From: Mesorhizobium sp. M9A.F.Ca.ET.002.03.1.2
GTDB lineage: Bacteria; Pseudomonadota; Alphaproteobacteria; Rhizobiales; Rhizobiaceae
DNA: 64,000 nt
Direction: 5' to 3'
Assembly (NCBI RefSeq): GCF_003952365.1
Contig: NZ_CP034443.1
Location: 124,001-188,000, forward strand
Of this stretch, positions 18,601-26,119 are shown piece after piece. The notes below the pieces were generated by a model, which saw only the letters and a program-made list of their open reading frames with translations, was not told the DNA's origin and made no database searches. How positions within the stretch are numbered: the stretch's first letter is position 1; each line of letters starts with the position of its first letter. A program made the translations under genes and the position numbers.

Positions 18601-20235
18601 CTAGTTCAGCCTGTCCAGCAGCGGCTTGAGCCGGTCGCCATAGCGTTTCCACAGATCGACCGAGCCCTTATACATCGGCTGGCGCACCTGCGCCGCCGAG
18701 GCCGTGCGCACCGGCCGGTTGGTCTCGTGGAACGACAGCACCGCATCGTCCCATGGCAGACCGAGATGGGCGAGCAGCGCCCGCGTCTGCCCTTCCTGGT
18801 CGGCGACGAAATCCTCGTAGCGCACATCGTGCACGACACCAGGCAAGACGGAATGCCAATGCGCCATGATGTCGGTGTAGAGATTGTGAAAATCGGCGAG
18901 CTCGCCGAGGTCGTAGCCATAGCGGTGGCTGTCGCCGCGGAAATGCACCTTGTAGATCGACAGGCACGTCGCCGCCGCATCGCGCGCGCAGTGGATGATC
19001 TTGGCCTTGGGCAGCATCAGGTGGATGAAGCCGACCAAAAGGAAATTGCCGGGCATCTTGTCGGTGACGTGCCGGAAACCCGGATAGCGGGCGTGCAGCA
19101 GGTCTAGATAGGCTTGGCCGGCCTCGGCATAGACCTTGTCGGACATGTCGGCGATCCCCTGGGGAAAGCCGCCCTTCATGCCCGGCGGAAACTGTTTTCC
19201 CACCGCCGTCTTCAATATGCCGAGCTCGCCCGCACCATAGACCTGGGGATGGCTGGCTATGATCTGTTCGACCAGCGTGGTGCCGGAGCGCGGCATGCCG
19301 ACGACGAAGATCGGTGTGTCGTCGGCTATCCCGCTCGGTCTGTGCTCGTCGAAGAACGCCTTGTCGAACACCGCCTTCATCGCTTCGAACTCGGCGCGCG
19401 TCCTGCCCGCATCATAGTCGATGCCCTTGCGGCGGATCGCATTGCCTTCGGAGAAATAGTCGAAGGCACGGCCATAATCCTTCAGATCGTCATTGGCCTT
19501 GCCGAGGCCGAACGAAAGCTGCATCCGCGCCAGGCTGCCTTCGGGCGCCTTGGCGTGCTGCGCCTCCATCCCGGCAAGCTCAGCGTCGCGCTCCTGCTGG
19601 CGCTTGACCTGAGTGAGCATCAGCCAGGCCCTGGCCATGCCGGGATCGACCGCCAGCGCCTGGCGGAAATGCTCCGCAGCTTCAGCGAGGCTGCCCTTCT
19701 CCATCAGTCCGACGCCCAGCCCGTGCAGCAAATCGGCGTCCTTCGGCCGGATCGCCAATGCTTCGCGGAAGACGGTGAGCGCCTCGTCGAGCCGCCCGGC
19801 CTCCTGCAGCGTTTCGGCAAGCCCGATGCGGGCGCGGACATGGAACGGATTGCGGCCGATGGTGCCGCGATAGATCTCCTCCGCGCCCTCGAACTGTCCC
19901 ATTTGCTTCAGCGAGGAGCTGAGATTGTCGCGCGCCGCGAGCTGGTCCGGCCGGATATCCACCGCGCCGCGGAAGAAATCGATGGCCGCCGCGACGCGGC
20001 CGAGATCGCGCATAACTGTGCCGAAATTGTTGAGGAAATCCGGATTCTTGGGTTGCAGGCGCACCGACTGTTCGAGGAGATCGAGCCCTTCGGCGCTGCG
20101 CCCGGTCTGGTGCAGCAGAAGCCCGAGGAAATGCGCCGCCGCCGCGTGATTGGCCTTTTGCGCAAGCACCTGCCGGTAGAGCATCTCGGCTTCCTGCCGG
20201 CGCCCGGCCTGATGCAGTTGCAGCGCCTGCTGCAC
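18601..20235 (-). CDS. TPR repeat-containing sulfotransferase family protein
   Basis: A 544-residue two-part protein. Residues ~1-260 are tandem tetratricopeptide repeats (AxxxFLGLLLHQTGR, ALAIRPKDADLLHGLG, etc.). Residues ~300-540 form a sulfotransferase domain: VGMPRSGTTLVEQII is the 5'-phosphosulfate loop of PAPS-dependent enzymes, and HCARDAAATCLSIYK resembles the 3'-phosphate-binding region. The TPR part may recruit the substrate. The start is uncertain: the first usual start codon is GTG 20235, without a good ribosome-binding site, yet the frame stays open with plausible sequence for about 35 codons further. Convergent with DUF1428. Confidence 0.85.
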   Translation of the reverse strand: MQQALQLHQAGRRQEAEMLYRQVLAQKANHAAAAHFLGLLLHQTGRSAEGLDLLEQSVRLQPKNPDFLNNFGTVMRDLGRVAAAIDFFRGAVDIRPDQLAARDNLSSSLKQMGQFEGAEEIYRGTIGRNPFHVRARIGLAETLQEAGRLDEALTVFREALAIRPKDADLLHGLGVGLMEKGSLAEAAEHFRQALAVDPGMARAWLMLTQVKRQQERDAELAGMEAQHAKAPEGSLARMQLSFGLGKANDDLKDYGRAFDYFSEGNAIRRKGIDYDAGRTRAEFEAMKAVFDKAFFDEHRPSGIADDTPIFVVGMPRSGTTLVEQIIASHPQVYGAGELGILKTAVGKQFPPGMKGGFPQGIADMSDKVYAEAGQAYLDLLHARYPGFRHVTDKMPGNFLLVGFIHLMLPKAKIIHCARDAAATCLSIYKVHFRGDSHRYGYDLGELADFHNLYTDIMAHWHSVLPGVVHDVRYEDFVADQEGQTRALLAHLGLPWDDAVLSFHETNRPVRTASAAQVRQPMYKGSVDLWKRYGDRLKPLLDRLN

Positions 20236-20331
20236 GCGCTGGTCGAGCCCCAGCGGCGGCTGTCCGCCTGAGCCGAATTTAGCGCCAGCGCCTGCCGGTC
20301 TTCTCTGATCTCTGTTGATGGGAAACCTGCC

Positions 20332-20619
20332 GTGTTTTTGTCCGCCTGCCGCGATCTAGGCCATTGGCGCGTCAGGTTCAAGGGTTCGCAGGCCAGCTTA
20401 CCGGAAATCGGCCTGGGTCAGCACATACATGTTCTTGAGACCGTGCGAATAGGCTTCCGCGCAACATCCTGGATCGACGAACGCTCCGCATCGAACGCGC
20501 TGAGCAACCGCGAGACACGCAAGCCCAAGAAGGACAAGGCGGTGGCAAAGCCGGCCTCGCCCTTCGGCTCGGCCGTCAAGCAGGCGGAAGCCGGTTTGAA
20601 GCCGAAGTCCAAGGGCTAG
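20332..20619 (+). CDS. Small lysine-rich protein, start codon unclear
   Basis: The C-terminal ~37 codons encode SNRETRKPKKDKAVAKP..., ending LKPKSKG. This resembles a small basic protein type seen across Hyphomicrobiales that normally begins close to NRETRKPK. The frame has no ATG: the only usual starts are GTG 20332 and TTG 20338, far upstream, while a CTG at 20500 stands exactly where the initiator would be expected. Either the gene uses CTG, or the start has mutated and the gene is decaying. No function known. Confidence 0.35.
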   Translation: MFLSACRDLGHWRVRFKGSQASLPEIGLGQHIHVLETVRIGFRATSWIDERSASNALSNRETRKPKKDKAVAKPASPFGSAVKQAEAGLKPKSKG

Positions 20620-20729
20620 CGCCCTGAGGCGCCGCGCAAGCGTCACCTCATCTGCCCGCCCCTCCCCGTCCGGAGACCCCCGTCCGGAAACGGAGAGGAA
20701 ACCAGCCCCTCAGCAGGGACCCCAGCCTC

Positions 20730-21131
20730 TCAGCAGGGACCATTGTCGACGATGCGATAGTCGGCGGCGCGGGCCTCGCATGCGTTGGGGAAGGTGCGCA
20801 GCCGGCCCCGGCGGCTTGCACAGACCGGGGCATACTCGCGCGTGCAGAACGTCTGCTCCTCGCCATAACCGCCGTCGTCGCGGCACTGGCCGCCGCGGAT
20901 GATGCGGTACCCAGCCCGCTCGGCAAGGCAGGCATTGGCGAAGGTCTGGCGGTCGCCACCGCGCCGGGCGCAGACCGGATCATACTGCCTGGTGCAGTAT
21001 TGCGGCCCGGGCCTTGGCGGGCGGTACCCCGGTCCTTCATCCACCACCACCGCGGTACAAGCTGCAAGAACTGCCGACAGCAACAGGATGGTAAAACCCT
21101 GCCGCGAGAAGATTGCCGCAAGAAACTTCAT
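20730..21131 (-). CDS. Lipoprotein with two Kazal-type inhibitor domains
   Basis: A 133-residue protein with a lipoprotein signal (LLLSAVLAAC lipobox near residue 25), so anchored in the envelope. Two tandem modules follow, each with the Kazal signature: YCTRQYDPVCA...TFANAC...GQC and FCTREYAPVCA...TFPNAC...GPC, about six cysteines in all. Kazal domains inhibit serine proteases; in bacteria the targets are mostly unknown. Start at ATG 21131 with GGGAG 8 nt upstream. Single gene, divergent from the cold-shock genes. Confidence 0.85.
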   Translation of the reverse strand: MKFLAAIFSRQGFTILLLSAVLAACTAVVVDEGPGYRPPRPGPQYCTRQYDPVCARRGGDRQTFANACLAERAGYRIIRGGQCRDDGGYGEEQTFCTREYAPVCASRRGRLRTFPNACEARAADYRIVDNGPC

Positions 21132-21160
21132 GACTATAGCTCCCTCGAGCCCCCGCTCCA

Positions 21161-21232
21161 ATGCATGTCACCCAAAAGCACGCCCGCGGGCCCGACCCGA
21201 GGGTGCGCAGCGGTTGGGATAACGACATGCAC
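21161..21232. repeat. Dispersed repeat, ATGCATGTC family, copy 1 (interrupted)
   Basis: Ends ATGCATGTC and GACATGCA form a dyad around a cccaaaag...cagcggtt..gggataac core. Compared with copy 2 at 22981 it carries about 20 extra GC-rich bases (21181-21202). Two copies within 2 kb indicate a dispersed element. Confidence 0.8.
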
Positions 21233-21442
21233 AAGAAAGTGCAAAACGCCCCTCCACGCCGATCCTCGCTATTCCACCGCCAAATGCAACCCCTGTTTGC
21301 AAGCCGCCCCAGCGCGCTGGACCATGCGTGGCCGGGCTTTGGCCGATGACCGGGCAAGGACCCAAGTCTATCGATACCGTGCGTCGGAGTGCGCCTATAA
21401 GGCGGCCCGCGGCGCTACCTTGCAACCACCACGTTTCCGTGC

Positions 21443-21480
21443 GATAAATTTTGCGTTCGGGCATTTGCGACCCGGAGAGC
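21443..21480 (+). promoter_or_regulatory. Conserved stem-loop shared by the two csp leaders, copy 1
   Basis: Contains aaattt-(6-7 nt)-tcGGGcatttgcgaCCCgga. The same aaattt plus CGGGcatttgc..CCCG hairpin occurs at 22061-22098, upstream of the second cold-shock gene, although the sequence around the two is otherwise different. Here it lies 177 nt before the start codon. A cis-acting RNA element or a shared regulator site are both possible. Confidence 0.45.
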
Positions 21481-21656
21481 GGAACGTTTTGGACGACCTT
21501 TCCCCGATACATTGTGAATCTCTGACGGCCCCGTTTTTCGGCGAGGGGTTTTGATCATGCGCCAATGCATGACTGCCGAAGCAACCACCGGGACTTGCCC
21601 ACGGCGCCAGGCGGCGGGCAAACCACAAGACTGACACGGGTGAAGGAGTTTCCCCA

Positions 21657-21869
21657 ATGGCCCAGACCGGCACCGTTAAATTCTTCAACGCTACCAAAGG
21701 CTTCGGCTTCATCACGCCAGATGACGGCGCCAAGGACGTGTTCGTCCACATCTCCGCGATCGAGGCTTCGGGCCTGCGCACGCTCGTCGATGGCCAGAAG
21801 GTCACCTTCGACGTCGAGCCCGACCGCATGGGCAAGGGACCGAAGGCGGTCAATCTCCGCGCGGACTGA
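21657..21869 (+). CDS. cspA: Cold-shock domain protein (CspA family), copy 1
   Basis: A 70-residue single cold-shock domain with both RNA-binding motifs: KGFGFI (RNP1) and VFVHIS (RNP2), the canonical length. It binds single-stranded nucleic acid and acts as an RNA chaperone. AAGGAG lies upstream of the ATG; a strong terminator follows at 21970. Its paralogue 258 bp downstream is closely similar, so this is a tandem duplication with separate transcription units. A long leader with a shared hairpin suggests post-transcriptional control. Confidence 0.95.
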   Translation: MAQTGTVKFFNATKGFGFITPDDGAKDVFVHISAIEASGLRTLVDGQKVTFDVEPDRMGKGPKAVNLRAD

Positions 21870-21969
21870 GCCGTCGGCTCGCGCATGTCCACTCGAGCGT
21901 GCGCAGGAACGTATCCGAGGGCGCTCCAAACGCCTTGAACCGGCTTTCAGCGCCGGATCCGAGTTTTCG

Positions 21970-21999
21970 AAGGCGCGGCGGTTTTCGTCGCGCCTTTTT
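21970..21999 (+). terminator. Rho-independent terminator after cspA copy 1
   Basis: AAGGCGCGGCG and CGTCGCGCCTT pair with one mismatch around a gttt loop and are followed by a T-run. It separates the two cold-shock genes into independent transcription units. Confidence 0.8.
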
Positions 22000-22060
22000 C
22001 GTGCCCGGGAGGCAAGCCAATGTTCGCAAAAACTTTCTCTTGCCGATGACGCTAAAATAA

Positions 22061-22098
22061 AGGACAAATTTCCACTCGGGCATTTGCCGGCCCGAGAC
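22061..22098 (+). promoter_or_regulatory. Conserved stem-loop shared by the two csp leaders, copy 2
   Basis: ctCGGGcatttgccggCCCGag preceded by acaaattt; same core as 21443-21480. Here the hairpin ends 30 nt before the start codon and about 18 nt before the Shine-Dalgarno AAGGAG, a position where it could influence translation. Confidence 0.45.
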
Positions 22099-22127
22099 TG
22101 GACTTGATGGGATCAAAGGAGCTTCCC

Positions 22128-22340
22128 ATGCCGCAGACCGGCACCGTCAAATTCTTCAATCATGCCAAAGGCTTCGGCTTCATCACGCCGGATGATGGCG
22201 CGAAGGATGTCTTCGTCCATATTTCGGCCGTGCAGGCGTCGGGTCTTCCCGGTCTTGAGGATGGGCAGAAGGTAACATTCGACACCGAGCCGGACAAGCG
22301 CGGCAAGGGTCCGAAAGCCGTCAACCTGTCGATCGGCTAA
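22128..22340 (+). CDS. cspA: Cold-shock domain protein (CspA family), copy 2
   Basis: A 70-residue cold-shock protein with RNP1 KGFGFI and RNP2 VFVHIS, very similar to its neighbour and differing mainly between residues 38 and 55 and at the end. The frame extends to 22104, but the ATG at 22128 is 6 nt from AAAGGAG and matches the start of the paralogue. Downstream a GC-rich hairpin (22357-22384) without a T-run may end the message. Role as RNA chaperone follows from the family. Confidence 0.95.
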   Translation: MPQTGTVKFFNHAKGFGFITPDDGAKDVFVHISAVQASGLPGLEDGQKVTFDTEPDKRGKGPKAVNLSIG

Positions 22341-22560
22341 GCCGAACTCGAGACAGCATCGGACAGGCCCTTGCGGGGCAGGTCCGCTCCTTGGTGAGCG
22401 TGCGGGTATTTGTTGGTCGCGCCGTGCCTGATCGATGAATGTCGACTGGTCTCAACCTGCCAATTTCGTTCAGCCCCCGTTCAGCCACGGTCGCCTATTA
22501 GTCTTCGGTAAAGCCGGACCGCATCCCCAGATTACGCGGGCCGGAACGAAGGAGACCGAC

Positions 22561-22980
22561 ATGAACCGAATTTTCAAGACCGCTATCCTGTCAGCCGCGA
22601 TTGTCGCGACCACGCTTGCGACCTTGCCGGCGGCCAGCGCTGGTGAGTGGCGCCACCACCGGCACCACCATCGTGGCAATGGCGACGCGATCGCGGCAGG
22701 CGTCCTTGGCCTCGCGGCCGGCGCCCTGATCGTTGGCGCGCTCAACAACCCGCAGCCCAGCTACTACGATCCCGGCTATGACGATTACAATCGCTACCCG
22801 CGGCAGGCCCCGGTGCGCCGCTACTACGCCCAACCGCGGGTCGTCTACAATGACGGCTACGCCGAGCCTTGGACCCGTGGCTGGTATGAATACTGTTCGG
22901 ACCGCTATCGCACGTTCAATGCCCGCACCGGCACGTTCACCGGCTATGACGGCGAACAGCATTTCTGCACCGCCAACTAG
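22561..22980 (+). CDS. BA14K-like secreted protein
   Basis: A 139-residue protein with a signal peptide (cleavage near ASAGEW, residue ~25), a His-rich stretch, a glycine/alanine hydrophobic segment (AAGVLGLAAGALIVGAL) and a Tyr/Pro-rich middle. The C terminus W..YCSDRYRTFNARTGTFTGYDG..FC matches the BA14K pattern of Brucella immunoreactive 14-kDa proteins (shown in parts: YCSDRYRTF, TGTFTGYDG). Start ATG 22561 with AAGGAG 6 nt upstream. Exported or outer-membrane associated; its role in free-living relatives is unknown. Confidence 0.85.
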   Translation: MNRIFKTAILSAAIVATTLATLPAASAGEWRHHRHHHRGNGDAIAAGVLGLAAGALIVGALNNPQPSYYDPGYDDYNRYPRQAPVRRYYAQPRVVYNDGYAEPWTRGWYEYCSDRYRTFNARTGTFTGYDGEQHFCTAN

Positions 22981-23029
22981 ATGCATGTCGCCCAAAAGTG
23001 CATAGCGGTTTTGGGATAACGACATGCAC
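22981..23029. repeat. Dispersed repeat, ATGCATGTC family, copy 2
   Basis: ATGCATGTCGCCCAAAAGTG...GGTTTTGGGATAACGACATGCA folds as a near-perfect dyad (ATGCATGTC / GACATGCA, CCCAAAA / TTTTGGG). It starts immediately after the BA14K-like stop codon. Uninterrupted, unlike copy 1 at 21161. Confidence 0.85.
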
Positions 23030-23040
23030 CAGGACAAGAC

Positions 23041-23063
23041 TTTAAAGCGCGAAGCGCTTTAAA
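23041..23063. repeat. Perfect 10-bp palindrome
   Basis: TTTAAAGCGC-gaa-GCGCTTTAAA, directly before the bidirectional terminator at 23081. As RNA it forms a 10-bp hairpin with a 3-nt loop. Probably part of the transcription stop region shared by the two convergent genes. Confidence 0.7.
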
Positions 23064-23080
23064 GCTCCCCTGCCCCAACC

Positions 23081-23112
23081 AAAAGCGCTGTCCGAAAGAC
23101 CAGCGCTTTTTT
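23081..23112. terminator. Bidirectional Rho-independent terminator
   Basis: AAAAGCGCTG and CAGCGCTTTT pair around a 10-nt loop; T-runs occur on both strands (TTTTTT on plus, TTTT on minus). It lies between the convergent BA14K-like gene and the MBL hydrolase gene and can serve both. Confidence 0.85.
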
Positions 23113-23148
23113 CTTCGCGATCAATTTTGCGCTGCAGCCGGGCCGGCT

Positions 23149-23790
23149 TCAGATGAGAAATGGATTGGTCCGGCGCTCCTCGCCGAAGCGGCCGCCGGGA
23201 CCATGGCCGCAGATGAAGCCGATGTCGTCGCCGAGCGGCAAGTGCTTGTCCTTGATCGAGGCGATCAGCGCGGCGTGGTCGCCACCCGGCAGATCGGTGC
23301 GCCCGACTGAGCCGCGGAACAATACGTCGCCGACATGGGCGAACTTCGCGGCACGATTGTAGTAGACGACATGGCCGGGCGCGTGGCCGGGGCAATGAAA
23401 GACCTCGAACGCGTGCTGGCCGAACGAGACGGTCTCGCCTTCGCTGAGAAAGCGGTCGGGCACGCAGTTGCGCACGGGATCGGTGATGCCGTAGCGTTTC
23501 GCCTGGTTCTCGAGATTGGCGAGCAATGGACGATCGGCTTCGTGCGGGCCGATGATTTCGATGCCAAGCGCCTCCTTCAACTCCATCGCGCCGCCGGCAT
23601 GGTCGATATGACCATGCGTGATCCAGATCGCGCCGGCGTCGATCGCATTGTCCTTCAGCGCTGCCAGCACCTTGTCGATGTCGCCGCCCGGATCGACGAC
23701 GACGCCTTGTCTGTCGTCCATGTCGAAGAGGATGGTGCAGTTTTGCTGGAAGGCCGTGACCGGCACGATACCGGCATTGAGCTGACCCAT
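23149..23790 (-). CDS. MBL-fold metallo-hydrolase (glyoxalase II-like)
   Basis: A 213-residue metallo-beta-lactamase-fold hydrolase. THGHIDHAGG (H-x-H-x-D-H) supplies both metal sites; later ligands are in FHCPGHAPGH and the HVGDVLF aspartate, with GHGPGG near the C terminus. This is the short YcbL/glyoxalase II-like type that hydrolyses thioesters such as lactoylglutathione, but the substrate is not certain. Start ATG 23790 with GAAAGGA 5 nt upstream; the longer open frame to 23913 has poor sequence. Single gene. Confidence 0.9.
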   Translation of the reverse strand: MGQLNAGIVPVTAFQQNCTILFDMDDRQGVVVDPGGDIDKVLAALKDNAIDAGAIWITHGHIDHAGGAMELKEALGIEIIGPHEADRPLLANLENQAKRYGITDPVRNCVPDRFLSEGETVSFGQHAFEVFHCPGHAPGHVVYYNRAAKFAHVGDVLFRGSVGRTDLPGGDHAALIASIKDKHLPLGDDIGFICGHGPGGRFGEERRTNPFLI

Positions 23791-23940
23791 GATCGTCCTT
23801 TCGCTGTGTCGCCCTTGATGTAGAGGCTCATGCCTACAGCGTCCACCGTCGCCGAGCGCCCAAGGCCTGCCCCGTGGGCGGGAGCCGGTTTGGAAAATCC
23901 AATGCTCGAACAAACCGGTCGCGGCAATGGCAAAAACGAA

Positions 23941-23961
23941 ATGGGCGGCCGAAGCCGCCCA
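23941..23961 (-). terminator. Terminator hairpin after the glycine-rich protein gene
   Basis: ATGGGCGGC-cga/tcg-GCCGCCCAT forms a near-perfect 9-bp stem; on the minus strand it is followed by ttcgttttt. It lies 26 bp beyond the stop of the gene at 23987-24304. Confidence 0.7.
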
Positions 23962-23986
23962 TGCGAAAAACCCAAAACCGCCAAGC

Positions 23987-24304
23987 TTACTTCTTCATCG
24001 CATTCATGACCGCGCCGATGATGGCCGTCAGAATGGCGCCACCACCGGCACCGCCGATGATGTTTTGCAGATTCAGCGCGCTGCCCAACCCGCTCGTTGC
24101 CGCTGCGGCCGCAGCCGGATCGACCGCGCCACCGCCGAGCAGGCTGCCGAGGATGGCCGCACCGCCAACACCGCCAACGGCGCCGCCCAGGATTTTGGTG
24201 AGCTGACCCATTGCCGCTGTCTTCAGCGCCGCGCCCACCGCCTGACCACCGATGATACCCGTAATCACCTGAATAATGATCGGAAGAAGCGTGTTCATGT
24301 CCAT
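23987..24304 (-). CDS. Small glycine/alanine-rich hydrophobic protein
   Basis: A 105-residue protein made almost entirely of G, A, I and L with glycine-zipper spacing (GGAVGGVGGAAILGSLLGGG) and hydrophobic segments at residues ~5-25, ~38-60 and ~83-100. It should insert in or associate with membranes. AAGGAGG lies 10 nt before ATG 24304 and 16 nt before a second ATG. Flanked by its own terminator, so monocistronic. Family not recognised; such proteins range from channel-like peptides to envelope stress components. Confidence 0.65.
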   Translation of the reverse strand: MDMNTLLPIIIQVITGIIGGQAVGAALKTAAMGQLTKILGGAVGGVGGAAILGSLLGGGAVDPAAAAAATSGLGSALNLQNIIGGAGGGAILTAIIGAVMNAMKK

Positions 24305-24393
24305 ATTACCAGTCCCTCCTTAGCTGCCAGCCTCCCGGGCCGACACCAAGATGAGACGCGGAATTGGGCGAAAGTCAAATGCAGAAGTGCTTA

Positions 24394-24422
24394 AATAAAA
24401 GGGGCGGCCCGAAAACCGCCCC
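24394..24422 (-). terminator. Terminator after ilvE
   Basis: GGGGCGG (24401-24407) pairs with CCGCCCC (24416-24422); read on the minus strand the stem is followed by TTTTATTT. It lies 29 bp past the ilvE stop. Confidence 0.8.
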
Positions 24423-24450
24423 TGCTTGTTAAAAAAAGCTGTGACTTTCG

Positions 24451-25344
24451 TTATTCTGCGGCGATCGCGTGGTTGGGTTGAACGGCCGCAGAATAGTCGT
24501 TCATCAATGTCTTGGCGATTTCACCCACCTCGAATCGGTACGGGCCGATCTCGGAAACCGGCGTCACCTCGGCCGCCGTCCCGGTGAGGAAGCACTGCTG
24601 GAAGCCTTCGAGCTCTTCCGGCATGATGGCGCGCTCGATCACCTCGAAGCCGCGATCCTTGGCAAGACCGATGACCGCACGGCGGGTGATGCCGTCGAGG
24701 AAGCAATCGGGCGTGGGTGTGTGGATCTTGCCGTCCTTGACGAAGAAGATGTTGGCGCCCGTCGCTTCCGCAACCTGGCCACGCCAGTCGAGCATCATGG
24801 CGTCGGCATAGCCCTTGGCTTCGGCCGCATGCTTGGACATGGTGCAGATCATGTAGAGGCCGGCAGCCTTCGATTTCGACGGCGCGGTGCGCGGATCGGG
24901 GCGGCGCCATTCGGCCAGATCGAGACGGATGCCCTTCAGCTTCTGTGCCGGATCGAAATAGCTCGGCCACTGCCAGATGGCGATGGCGCAGTTGATCCGG
25001 TTGTTTTGCGCCGAAACGCCCATCTGTTCGCTGCCGCGCCAGGCGATCGGCCGGACATAGGCATCCTGGAACCCCTGTTTTTTCAACAGCGTACGGCAGG
25101 CGTCGTCGATCTCGGCGACCGAATAGGGAATCTTGAAGCCGAGCAGGCGTGCCGATTCATGCAGGCGCTCGCTGTGGTCGGTTAGTTTGAAAATTTCGCC
25201 GCCATAGGCGCGCTCGCCCTCGAACACCGCGCTGGCGTAGTGCAGACCATGGGTCAGCACGTGGATCTTGGCGTTGGCCCATTCGACGAACTCGCCGTTC
25301 ATCCAGATAAAGCCATCCATTTGGTCAAAGGGAACGGATGTCAT
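24451..25344 (-). CDS. ilvE: Branched-chain amino-acid aminotransferase
   Basis: A 297-residue fold-type IV PLP enzyme that interconverts Leu/Ile/Val and their 2-oxo acids in the cytosol. Hallmarks: HGLHYASAVFEGERAY at the N terminus, YVRPIAWRG, the SKSKAAGLY segment carrying the candidate PLP lysine, and the phosphate-binding LDGITRRAV and TGTAAEVTPV loops. GGGAGG lies 5 nt before the ATG. It is divergent from the MarR gene, with a 241-bp shared promoter region. A terminator follows. Confidence 0.95.
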   Translation of the reverse strand: MTSVPFDQMDGFIWMNGEFVEWANAKIHVLTHGLHYASAVFEGERAYGGEIFKLTDHSERLHESARLLGFKIPYSVAEIDDACRTLLKKQGFQDAYVRPIAWRGSEQMGVSAQNNRINCAIAIWQWPSYFDPAQKLKGIRLDLAEWRRPDPRTAPSKSKAAGLYMICTMSKHAAEAKGYADAMMLDWRGQVAEATGANIFFVKDGKIHTPTPDCFLDGITRRAVIGLAKDRGFEVIERAIMPEELEGFQQCFLTGTAAEVTPVSEIGPYRFEVGEIAKTLMNDYSAAVQPNHAIAAE

Positions 25345-25585
25345 GGTAACCTCCCGCGGGCGGCCGCCCGCATATTATTGTGTCGTTGCGTGTCAGCCGC
25401 ACCGTGCGACCGGTATCTTGAAGCGTAGGCGGATATTAAAGCTCTGGCAAACACAGGAAGTTCCGGAAAAACGGCTTTCCCTTGCCTTTTCGTTCGCAAT
25501 CCGCCGAAAAGCTTGCCAAAAATTACCATCGGTGGAAAATTACGTCAATAGTGCTGACATAATTTCCCTTTCGCACGGAGAAAAG

Positions 25586-26119
25586 ATGACCGATCGTAGC
25601 CACCCAGCCGGAAAACCGATCAGGACGGCGATCTCCGACGAGGATGGCATCGACTTTGCCATCATCGAATTGTTCTTCTTCGCCTATCGCGATTTTACCT
25701 CCGATCCGGACCAGATCCTGTCCGATTATGGCTTCGGCCGCGCCCATCATCGGGTTCTGCATTTCGTCAACCGCAGGCCGGGCCTGACGGTCGCCGAACT
25801 CCTCGATGTGCTGAAGATCACCAAGCAGAGCCTGGCGCGCGTGCTCAAGCAACTGATCGACACCGACCATGTCGTCCAGTTGCAGGGTCCGCGCGACCGC
25901 CGCCAGCGCGAACTCTATCCGACGGCCAAAGGTCGCGCCCTGGCCCTAGCGCTGGCACGGCCACAGTCGCGCCGCATCCATGCTGCATTGGAAGATTCCG
26001 GAGCCACCGAACGCGCCTTGATCGAACGTTTCCTGGAAGCGATGGTCAATCCGGAACTAAGGGCGCAGATCGAAACTGTGCCAACAAAAATGTCAGGGAA
26101 AAGCCATGGAGACCATTGA
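25586..26119 (+). CDS. petP: MarR family transcriptional regulator, PetP-like
   Basis: A 177-residue winged-helix regulator. The MarR core is visible as FGRAHHRVLHFVNRRPGLTVAELLDVL...LARVLKQLID..VQLQGPRDRRQRELYPTAKG (quoted in fragments: the DRR wing and the LxPTxKG end are typical). Start ATG 25586, 6 nt from GGAG; the longer frame upstream runs into the ilvE promoter. Its 3' end overlaps the response-regulator gene by 14 bp, an arrangement matching petP-petR of Rhodobacter. The symbol is by analogy. Confidence 0.8.
   Translation: MTDRSHPAGKPIRTAISDEDGIDFAIIELFFFAYRDFTSDPDQILSDYGFGRAHHRVLHFVNRRPGLTVAELLDVLKITKQSLARVLKQLIDTDHVVQLQGPRDRRQRELYPTAKGRALALALARPQSRRIHAALEDSGATERALIERFLEAMVNPELRAQIETVPTKMSGKSHGDH

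Larger units (their letters stand above)
21132..21656. other. Intergenic region between the Kazal lipoprotein and first cold-shock gene
   Basis: About 525 bp with no credible protein gene on either strand. It holds a copy of the ATGCATGTC dispersed repeat (21161-21232) and a leader hairpin shared with the second cold-shock gene (21443-21480). The remaining ~175 nt up to the ATG would be an unusually long 5' leader, typical of cold-shock mRNAs. Confidence 0.6.
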
